From: JAQGMO01 sp050954505
Lineage (GTDB): Bacteria; Pseudomonadota; Gammaproteobacteria; Burkholderiales; Burkholderiaceae_D
NCBI GenBank assembly: GCA_050954505.1
Contig: JBPBPY010000196.1
Location: forward strand, 1-6,005
Reading direction: 5' to 3'
Length of the DNA stretch: 6,005 nt
This document shows positions 1 to 5,305 of the stretch, piece by piece. Below the pieces are notes generated by a model that had not been told where the DNA came from, ran no database searches, and was given only the letters and a program-made list of their open reading frames with translations. The number at the start of each line of letters is the position of its first letter. The stretch's first letter is position 1. The position numbers and the translations under genes are program-made.

Positions 1-2
1 AT

Positions 3-749
3 GGGCGTGAACCGCTGCTGTCGGACAGCTGGGAAAAAACCCAGGCGGTCGACTACACCTTGCAGCAGGAAAATTTCCTCACCACAGTGAACCGGGTGTA
101 CGGCAACCAGGCCGGCAGCAAACCGCTGTTCCCGGATCAGAGGCAAACGGATGCCCAAGGAAGGCCGCTATACCAGAGCGGCAGCGGCAAGACCATTTCA
201 TGGGACGCCAAGCGCGCCTCTGCCAGTCTGCATGGGAAATTCGCCGATTTCGTCGAGGGTGAATCCCGGCGCCGCTCTTCCAGCGCCAGCGCAGGCGTAT
301 CGCCCACATCGAAGAGCGCAACCTGGGCACCGCCAGCGCGGGATCGGTCGCCGATTGCCCCGGCAGCACTTGCCGCTGCAGGACCCGATGCAAACCCCGA
401 TACCGGTTTGGAAAGCGGCGAGCGTACCGGGCAGCGCGCCTTTGGCGAGAGCATTTCCTCGCTTGCCAGTACGCCTTCCTGGCTGCAGGAATTTGTGCGT
501 CGAGCCAGCAGTGCGACAACTTTGCCAGTCATGCCTTCGGCGGCGGATGCGACCTTCTTTTCCGAGCCGGTATTGTTCGAAGAACCCGAAGAAGAAGAGC
601 TGCAATCGCCGCTGACGATGCGCACCAGGGTGGAACTGGCATCATTTCGCATGCGCCAGCCACGCCGCAGCCTGAAGCTGACACTACCGCCGATTTCATC
701 GTCAACGACTTTGCAGCCGATTGTAGAGACTCCGAAGGACACAGATTAA
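3..749 (+). CDS. C-terminal part of a hypothetical protein (possible effector), gene truncated by window edge
   Basis: The reading frame is open from the left edge (GREPLLSDSWEK...) to a TAA at 747-749, so this is the 3' end of a longer gene; the TTG at 60 is unlikely to be the true start. The first ~90 codons read as ordinary folded protein with W, Y and F residues (SWEKTQ, NRVYGNQ, GKTISWDAK). The remaining ~155 residues are low complexity: rich in Ser, Pro, Ala and Arg (RRRSSSASAG), with an acidic patch EEPEEEEL about 60 residues from the end and a basic, Ser/Thr-rich tail. I see no transmembrane segment, signal or catalytic motif and do not recognise the family. It lies beside two genes with HrpL promoters, so it could be a type III effector tail, but its own promoter is outside the window. 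A long antisense frame exists over the same DNA (137-742, minus); I take it as a shadow of the biased composition. The plus-strand +2 frame also stays open here (see findings). Confidence 0.6.
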   Translation, partial: GREPLLSDSWEKTQAVDYTLQQENFLTTVNRVYGNQAGSKPLFPDQRQTDAQGRPLYQSGSGKTISWDAKRASASLHGKFADFVEGESRRRSSSASAGVSPTSKSATWAPPARDRSPIAPAALAAAGPDANPDTGLESGERTGQRAFGESISSLASTPSWLQEFVRRASSATTLPVMPSAADATFFSEPVLFEEPEEEELQSPLTMRTRVELASFRMRQPRRSLKLTLPPISSSTTLQPIVETPKDTD

Positions 750-783
750 AACGATGGATGCAGCATTGCTGCATTCCTGTGTC
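738..783. terminator. Nested hairpin over the stop codon, possible weak terminator
   Basis: GACACAG (738-744) pairs with CTGTGTC (777-783). Inside it, ATGCAGC (758-764) pairs perfectly with GCTGCAT (768-774) around a 3-nt ATT loop. The structure overlaps the TAA stop (747-749) of the upstream gene. Read on the plus strand, no T-run follows (AAAAGGG). Read on the minus strand, the inner stem is followed after a few bases by TTTT. A factor-independent terminator is therefore only a weak proposal; the pairing itself is certain from the sequence. Confidence 0.3.
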
Positions 784-1308
784 AAAAGGGTAGCGTTGGC
801 GCACTTCGGGATCCAACCCAGCTGAACCAGAAGTTCCGGTACCCGATGATCGTTTCTCCATGATGGGTGATGGCATTTTCAACGCATGGCTCCAAGGCAT
901 CGTTCTCCACGCCGAGAACATCGAACAAGCACAGATCTTTCAAGGTTTCTTTGGTCAGTTCAGAATCGGCTCTTGGCAGCCGATCTCGAAATTTGTTACG
1001 GCTTGGCCTAAGCGTTGTTGAAGACCCGTCGCAGTTTGATGCCATAACACGCTTCGTGACCACCCCTGTTCAAACGTGTTGTGCGCAAACCAGAGTCGAT
1101 CTTTGGGTGCGCTTAGCTAAGTTGAAAGCAAAACGTCATGGCCCGCGGCAATTGTCCAGCAAGTTGTTGGACAATTGCGTCTGTGAACTCCATCGGATAA
1201 AGACGGAAACACCGAAAAGGAACACCTGGAGGAAATGCCTTCCGATGGCTCACAGCACGTGATCAAGCCAACCGCTCGATATTGGATTCACTGCACGCCT
1301 GAGGCGGT
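784..1308. other. Gene-poor stretch between convergent genes, possibly degenerate coding DNA
   Basis: No ORF here convinces me as a gene. The longest plus frame (867-1262) has poor, Cys/Lys/Arg/Ser-rich composition and no ribosome binding site. A short frame at 860-1021 encodes protein-like text (MMGDGIFNAWLQG..., FQGFFGQFRIG) but has no Shine-Dalgarno site and ends after 53 residues. Another short frame starts at ATG 1235 after a GGAGG that is too close to it (2 nt). A minus frame (782-1063) resembles nothing I know. The stretch contains the inverted repeat at 1148-1178 and a small CGCC-TGA-GGCG hairpin at 1296-1306 just past the stop of the minus-strand gene. The pattern fits eroded genes in an accessory region. 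Confidence 0.4.
1148..1178. repeat. Perfect 11-bp inverted repeat with 9-nt spacer
   Basis: GCAATTGTCCA (1148-1158) is followed by GCAAGTTGT (1159-1167) and then TGGACAATTGC (1168-1178), the exact reverse complement of the first arm. The spacer continues the pairing almost fully if one G-T wobble is allowed, so a long cruciform or RNA stem is possible. Neither side carries a T-run, so it does not look like a standard intrinsic terminator. It could be a protein-binding site, an RNA hairpin or the scar of a mobile element; nothing in the sequence decides between these. Confidence 0.75.
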
Positions 1309-1782
1309 TCATTCACCAAGCCCTGCCGACATCCTGACTGGCACGCCCAGTTGATTCGCGCCGCGCTCATGGTGCAGGTTGTACAGTCTGGTATAAGTTG
1401 CCAAGTCCAGCACCGTGGTCAACATTTCCTGGCTGCGTAATCGATTGATGGACAAACGCGCCATCACCCTGCCCTGGTTGGTGCGACCATAATCCTGGAA
1501 AATATCGATTTGGCTGCGCCCGTCCACGGCCTCGTTGATTTCATGCTGTTGCAACGCGCGCACGCCGCTGATGTTTACAAACTTCCATGCTGTTGCCGCC
1601 ACCACCTCCGGTCGTGCCGAACGCATCTCCCGATCCGCCAAAATACGCTGCAACAATCCCTGCGCATCGGCGGGCGTCAGCGCTCGGCTGACAAAAACTG
1701 TCTGCAGGTCCGGCGGTGTACCATGTGCTTCTCCGGACGAGGCCGCTGAAACGTTGTTTGATGAGGGAATTTGACTGGGCAT
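1309..1782 (-). CDS. Hypothetical protein of 157 aa, candidate HrpL-regulated type III effector
   Basis: The start is set at the ATG at 1782-1780 because AAGGAG lies 9 nt upstream. The frame extends further upstream (to 1914), but that extension would run through the predicted HrpL promoter. The protein begins MPSQIPSSNNVSAASS: Ser/Pro/Asn-rich, with no acidic residue in the first 12 positions, as is common in N-terminal type III secretion signals. From about residue 25 it looks folded and mainly helical (LTPADAQGLLQRILADREM, then LTTVLDLATYTRLYNLHHER near the end), with a few aromatic residues and no Cys. There is no transmembrane segment, Sec signal or catalytic motif I can name. An HrpL box about 80 nt upstream (1861-1889), and a divergent F-box protein gene with its own HrpL box, place it in a Hrp regulon. 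An alternative is a secreted accessory protein or chaperone-like helper; the effector role is inferred from promoter and N-terminus only. Confidence 0.72.
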   Translation of the reverse strand: MPSQIPSSNNVSAASSGEAHGTPPDLQTVFVSRALTPADAQGLLQRILADREMRSARPEVVAATAWKFVNISGVRALQQHEINEAVDGRSQIDIFQDYGRTNQGRVMARLSINRLRSQEMLTTVLDLATYTRLYNLHHERGANQLGVPVRMSAGLGE

Positions 1783-1791
1783 GCGTTTTGG

Positions 1792-1797
1792 CTCCTT
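1792..1797 (-). promoter_or_regulatory. Ribosome binding site deciding the start of the 157-aa gene
   Basis: On the minus strand AAGGAG stands 9 nt before the ATG at 1782. It is the clearest Shine-Dalgarno sequence in the left half of the window and rules in favour of this start over the longer frame beginning at 1914. Confidence 0.75.
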
Positions 1798-1860
1798 CGA
1801 GAATTCCTCTATCAGCAGGATTGGAATTCGAGGGTTGATTGGATTTTGACGATGTTCAAC

Positions 1861-1889
1861 TGTGTAGTAAAAATTCAAGGAAAGTTCCA
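1861..1889 (-). promoter_or_regulatory. Predicted HrpL (hrp box) promoter for the 157-aa gene
   Basis: On the minus strand the sequence reads TGGAACT, 15 nt, CTACACA. The known HrpL consensus is KGGARCY-N15/16-CCACNNA (GGAACC-N15/16-CCACNNA in its simplest form). The first block matches fully, the spacing matches, and the second block has one mismatch (CTAC for CCAC). It points at the 157-aa gene and would give a leader of roughly 70 nt before the ATG at 1782. A mirror-image arrangement precedes the divergent gene, which makes a chance match less likely. Confidence 0.65.
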
Positions 1890-2153
1890 CGCCAATCGAT
1901 TGCGGGCGAATCAACTGCCGCGCTGATCGGGAATTTTGCCGTCGACGTGAGCGGCAGATGGACCACGGTCGAACAAAAACCGTTCTCGAAGCTCACGACC
2001 CGGTCGAACGCAACATGACCGGGTGGATCTTCAACATCCTCACGCTCTAGCAAAAGCGGCATTTCGTGCAGACGCTGCAACGGTGTATCGCCGCTTGCAA
2101 CAAATTCCCAGACAAGGCGGCGGCAAGCACGTTCGAAGAGCCGAAACATCCCA
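1890..2153. other. Spacer between two divergent HrpL boxes
   Basis: This stretch separates the two outward-pointing promoters. Open frames cross it (a 97-aa minus frame at 1856-2149 and a plus frame from 2023), but both run through a promoter and neither has a good ribosome binding site, so I call no gene. It holds a 9-bp direct repeat, CGGTCGAAC, at 1966-1974 and 2001-2009 (35 bp apart), and an 11-bp palindrome, CGACC-C-GGTCG, overlapping the second copy. It could hold an activator site or a decayed gene. Confidence 0.4.
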
Positions 2154-2183
2154 TGGAACTTTCGTCATTGGTTATGCCACCAA
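2154..2183 (+). promoter_or_regulatory. Predicted HrpL (hrp box) promoter for the F-box protein gene
   Basis: The sequence reads TGGAACT (2154-2160), 16 nt, CCACCAA (2177-2183). It fits KGGARCY-N15/16-CCACNNA at every fixed position and in spacing. HrpL is the ECF-type sigma factor that drives type III secretion and effector genes in group I Hrp systems. Transcription would begin a few bases after 2183, leaving a leader of about 90 nt before the ATG at 2283. Confidence 0.82.
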
Positions 2184-2282
2184 CGAACGCAGGAAATGCA
2201 ACCAGATTGCCAGTTGCATTGTGACCTTCATTGTCCAGGTCGTTCCTGCAAATGGACATCATTGTCAGATGAGCAGGCATCC

Positions 2283-4010
2283 ATGGCACGGTCCATTATC
2301 AATGCAGTTCTCCCGGGGTTTGTTCCCACTGACACTGCCGCTGTGGCGCCGCCACCTGTACGGGCCCCTGTTCCCCAAGGTCCACATCCTTCGGGAATGG
2401 CCAACCTTCAAGGTCAGAACGCGGCCAGGAAAACCGTTGCTGTGCGCGACAATAGCCGCAGCCGATTGAATCTCGACGCTCAGTTACCCGCTCGCAACGC
2501 CTTGATTGACCGCACGGTGTCTCCTGCCGCCGCTATGCCTGTCCCTGGACAAGAATTGCAACTTGAAGATCTGCCTGAGGAGCTGCTCAGGAAAACGATG
2601 CAACATGCGGGAATGGCAGCGTTCAAGCTGGCACTGGTCAATCATTCGATGCATGATCGTTTGCAAAACAATGCAATGGAGATCTTGTTTCCGGGGTTTA
2701 AGCGCATCGAGTTGGACTTGCTGGCTCAACTCGGCAAACTTGAAGCGTCAGGCAAGAATGGCTTGGAGGTCCAGCTGGACATGCAGGACGCGTCGGCTGT
2801 TCCGATGACTGCAAGTGTACAGACGATCGTTGATCGTCTGCGAGCGCTAGTCGAGGAGGGTCGCCTGGCATTCGCTCCGGATCATCAGAAGCCTGTGCAT
2901 ATCAGCAAAGGTTTTCAACTTGCTTCTCTGCATTACGATTTCGTGCGCAACTGTGGCAACGCATTGTCCGAGGGACGGTGGTTGCCGGAACTGGCAATTG
3001 CGCTTCAGCAGTCGCGATTTGCCCGGATGAAGAATGCCGATTCGGAAATCAACTTTTCTCCAGAGGAATTGGTCCGGGCACACCAGACCTTGCTGACTTT
3101 CATGAATTCCTGGGACAGGGTACCCGAGAAGAACCGATTGAGCCATGCGGGAACCGGCGAGTTTCTGAAGGACCTTCATGCCTACGAAAAAGGCGATGTA
3201 CATCTGACCCGGTTCATTGAGCAGCCGGAGAGCCCTTGGTATTCATTAAATGGTTTGAAGTTGCGTGCATCCGCAATGGTTGAAAGCGGCAATGCAGCGA
3301 AGACAGCCTGGGCCTTGCGTCCGGGTGGCGGCTGGCCAGCCATGAGCGACGCGCAGCGCATTTTGACCAACGAGCTGTCCAGGTCAGACAATCCGCGCGT
3401 TTCGGAATGGTTGTTTCAGGCCAACGGTCCATGGGAAAACATGAGCGAAACCGACATGGTCCAAACGGAGATTGCATTGCGAACCACCCCGCCAACGCTG
3501 CAAGACGTCATCCTGAACAAGCCGGATCTATGGGCCGACATGCTGGAAAAATCCTGGAACCCCGTCTCACGCAAACACTTGCGGGTATCGGACATGCCCT
3601 TGGCACTGCTGCTTGGCACGAGGGACCCGGTACCAATTGCATTGGCGCAAACGATGCTCGACAATGCACCGAAAGATTCCATTTCCTTGCTGCTCGAAGG
3701 GGATGCGGCAACCCTGGAGAAATGGCGCTTGAACGGCCAGGCGCTTGGTATCAACAACAATCAACTCACTTATTATGTCCTCGACAAATCGCCATTCTGG
3801 AACCCGATGAATGCGGCGCAAAGGGAGCAGACCATCCGCGCGTTTGAATCGCATCGCGAGTCGTTGGACAAGAAGATGGTTCGCGGCACGCCAGTCGGAC
3901 AGAAGCAGGCATGGCATCAACTCGACGCGCCAGCCATGAAGCAAATGCTTGACGAGCTTGACAAGCCGAGTCGAGGGCAGCGCATGCTTGCCAAGATGAC
4001 GAGACGCTAG
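2283..4010 (+). CDS. F-box-like protein, candidate type III effector (575 aa)
   Basis: The start is placed at ATG 2283 because an in-frame ATG at 2196 lies only 12 nt after the HrpL box and would be at or beside the transcription start. The Shine-Dalgarno site is weak (AGCAGG, 5 nt before the ATG). The N-terminus (MARSIINAVLPGFVPTD) has no acidic residue until position 17 and leads into a Pro/Ala-rich, probably disordered region to about residue 85, as expected of a secreted effector. Residues ~92-135 resemble a eukaryotic F-box: LEDLPEELLRK, then FKLALVNHSMHDRL, then MEILFP, matching the LPxELL...L..V......L...LF pattern that binds SKP1. The rest (~440 aa) is soluble, helical and Trp-containing, with no clear leucine-rich repeats, kelch or ankyrin units, so the substrate-binding part is unknown. 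Bacterial F-box effectors such as the Ralstonia GALA proteins use host SCF ubiquitin ligases; a similar role is inferred here. It ends in a basic tail (GQRMLAKMTRR). Confidence 0.78.
   Translation: MARSIINAVLPGFVPTDTAAVAPPPVRAPVPQGPHPSGMANLQGQNAARKTVAVRDNSRSRLNLDAQLPARNALIDRTVSPAAAMPVPGQELQLEDLPEELLRKTMQHAGMAAFKLALVNHSMHDRLQNNAMEILFPGFKRIELDLLAQLGKLEASGKNGLEVQLDMQDASAVPMTASVQTIVDRLRALVEEGRLAFAPDHQKPVHISKGFQLASLHYDFVRNCGNALSEGRWLPELAIALQQSRFARMKNADSEINFSPEELVRAHQTLLTFMNSWDRVPEKNRLSHAGTGEFLKDLHAYEKGDVHLTRFIEQPESPWYSLNGLKLRASAMVESGNAAKTAWALRPGGGWPAMSDAQRILTNELSRSDNPRVSEWLFQANGPWENMSETDMVQTEIALRTTPPTLQDVILNKPDLWADMLEKSWNPVSRKHLRVSDMPLALLLGTRDPVPIALAQTMLDNAPKDSISLLLEGDAATLEKWRLNGQALGINNNQLTYYVLDKSPFWNPMNAAQREQTIRAFESHRESLDKKMVRGTPVGQKQAWHQLDAPAMKQMLDELDKPSRGQRMLAKMTRR
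2820..2840. repeat. Perfect 9-bp hairpin inside the F-box protein gene
   Basis: CAGACGATC (2820-2828), GTT, GATCGTCTG (2832-2840) form an exact inverted repeat with a 3-nt loop. It lies in codons for TVQTIVDRLRA. It may be accidental, or a structured mRNA segment; there is no T-run. Confidence 0.5.
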
Positions 4011-4026
4011 TTTTCTTGTCGACATC

Positions 4027-4039
4027 TGAACATTGTTCA
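4027..4039. repeat. 13-bp palindrome TGAACA-T-TGTTCA
   Basis: A perfect 6-bp inverted repeat around a single T, 17 nt after the stop of the F-box gene and about 120 nt before the lipoprotein gene. Its size and symmetry would suit a dimeric regulator site for the downstream gene. A weak transcript end is also possible, though no T-run follows. The 149-nt gap between the two genes has no other clear signal. Confidence 0.35.
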
Positions 4040-4159
4040 ACTTCGCTTAGCTTGCTCATAACTGTTGTCCTTTGCCGGTAACATGGCACGATTCAGATCA
4101 GCGACCATTCTTGACGCAAACATACCTGCTTTGATCTTTCCCACATTCCAGCACCTTAA

Positions 4160-5230
4160 ATGAACATGTCATTGAAAGTCATTGCAGCAGTCTTCATTAC
4201 CTCAATTGGCGTTGCATCCTGTGGTGGAGGCAGTTCAGCCTCAGCGGACCAGCAAAGCGCAACCGTCGCAGCGCAGTCCAGTTTTGCTGCAGAGTCACAG
4301 CTCAGCGCCAGCGCAGCGCAGGTCGTGGCGCCAAAGTCCTTGGTCAATAAAAATTTGCTGCCCAAAACCATCGATCCGGCGGCGACCCAGGCATTTGAAA
4401 CCCATATTGCAATCAATCCATCACCTGCTGTTGCGGCAAGGGGCCTGTTATTCGTTTTCCTTGCGGGTACCGGAGGCCATCCCACCGACTATCAATTGAT
4501 CTTGAACAGCGGCGCTGCAAAAGGCTTGCACACATTGGGACTGAACTACGCCGGTGAAGATGCGATTGGCGTAGCTTGCAGTGATGCAGCTGCGGTCGAC
4601 AAGTGTTTCTGGAACGCGCGCCGCGAAGTCATTACCGGGGTGAGAACCAGTGCGCAGGTCAATGTCGGCGTTCATGATGCGATTGTTCCACGGCTGACCA
4701 AAACGCTGGCCTATCTACAGGCGAATTTTCCCAAACAGGGCTGGGGCCAGTATCTGCTCGCAGACGGTACAGTCAACTGGAGCAAGATCAACGTCGGCGG
4801 CCATTCACAAGGCGGCGGCCATGCCGGCGCCATGGCCAAGCTGTATGCCATGAACCGCACCTGCTATTTCGATTCACCGGCTGATTGGGATACGGCCAGC
4901 AATGGTCCGGCAAGCTGGGAGGCTTACCCGAATCTCACACCGGCAACGCAACAGATCGGTTTTACCCATACCTCCGACCTGGTGGTGCCCTACGCTTATC
5001 TCACCCTGATCTGGAATGCAATGGGGATGGCAAAATTCGGACCGGCTGTGTCTGTCGACACGGTGGCTGCGCCATTCAATCAATCGCATGTCCTGACCAC
5101 ATCGGCGGCTTCGCCGAATGGCAAAACAGCCGCCACTGTACATTCCACCACTGTCGCCGACTTCGCCACCCCCGTGGTCAATGGCACGCCTTTGTTCGGG
5201 GCGGTCTGGACATATGCCTGTTTCCAGTAA
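4160..5230 (+). CDS. Lipoprotein with alpha/beta-hydrolase fold (BPSS1187-like)
   Basis: The start is ATG 4160 or ATG 4166; an in-frame TAA immediately before 4160 excludes anything earlier, and no good Shine-Dalgarno site is visible. Residues 1-20 form a lipoprotein signal peptide (hydrophobic VIAAVFITSIG) ending in the lipobox V-A-S-C, with Cys21 as lipid attachment site, followed by GGGSS and an Ala/Ser/Gln-rich linker to about residue 60. The catalytic domain follows: an oxyanion-type loop FLAGTGGHP (100-108), a nucleophile elbow G-H-S-Q-G with Ser216, a likely acid in HTSDLVVPY (Asp273), and a candidate His at NQSH310 or TVH328. Cys140, Cys149, Cys235 and Cys354 could form disulfides, fitting export to the periplasm or outer membrane. 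The layout recalls the BPSS1187 family of Burkholderiales, whose substrate I do not know; an esterase/lipase-type reaction is inferred. It converges on the PAP2 gene with a 75-nt gap. Confidence 0.8.
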   Translation: MNMSLKVIAAVFITSIGVASCGGGSSASADQQSATVAAQSSFAAESQLSASAAQVVAPKSLVNKNLLPKTIDPAATQAFETHIAINPSPAVAARGLLFVFLAGTGGHPTDYQLILNSGAAKGLHTLGLNYAGEDAIGVACSDAAAVDKCFWNARREVITGVRTSAQVNVGVHDAIVPRLTKTLAYLQANFPKQGWGQYLLADGTVNWSKINVGGHSQGGGHAGAMAKLYAMNRTCYFDSPADWDTASNGPASWEAYPNLTPATQQIGFTHTSDLVVPYAYLTLIWNAMGMAKFGPAVSVDTVAAPFNQSHVLTTSAASPNGKTAATVHSTTVADFATPVVNGTPLFGAVWTYACFQ

Positions 5231-5305
5231 CAGCGTTGGCGAAATGCGTCGGCCCCGGAACGAATTCCCTGGGCAATCGACACATGAGCAGTTTCAAATT
5301 GTCGC

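Noticed and set aside
632..666. Possible third HrpL box (GGAACT ... CCAC)
   Set aside because: The spacing is 22 nt instead of 15-16, the final A is missing, and it lies inside a coding region.
137..742. 201-aa antisense frame opposite the first gene
   Set aside because: No ribosome binding site or promoter, Ser/Ala/Gly-biased composition mirroring the low-complexity plus strand; likely a shadow.
867..1262. 131-aa plus-strand frame in the gene-poor stretch
   Set aside because: Poor composition, no ribosome binding site, spans the inverted repeat, and other frames over the same DNA look more protein-like.
1235..1354. Short frame after GGAGG at ATG 1235
   Set aside because: The Shine-Dalgarno spacing is too short and the frame overlaps the end of the convergent 157-aa gene; about 39 residues with no recognisable feature.
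1856..2149. 97-aa minus-strand frame with fairly protein-like text
   Set aside because: It runs through the HrpL box of the 157-aa gene, has no Shine-Dalgarno site, and matches no family I know.
2132..2164. TTCG pair resembling an HrpB-type hrp_II box
   Set aside because: The spacing is 25 nt rather than 16, and the nearby HrpL box explains the promoter better.
2023..2469. 148-aa plus-strand frame starting at GTG
   Set aside because: It crosses the HrpL box and overlaps the F-box gene in another frame; no ribosome binding site.
4111..4139. Sigma-70 promoter for the lipoprotein gene (TTGACG at -35)
   Set aside because: The -35 is good, but with 16-18 nt spacing no acceptable -10 follows (GATCTT or ATCTTT), so I do not claim it.
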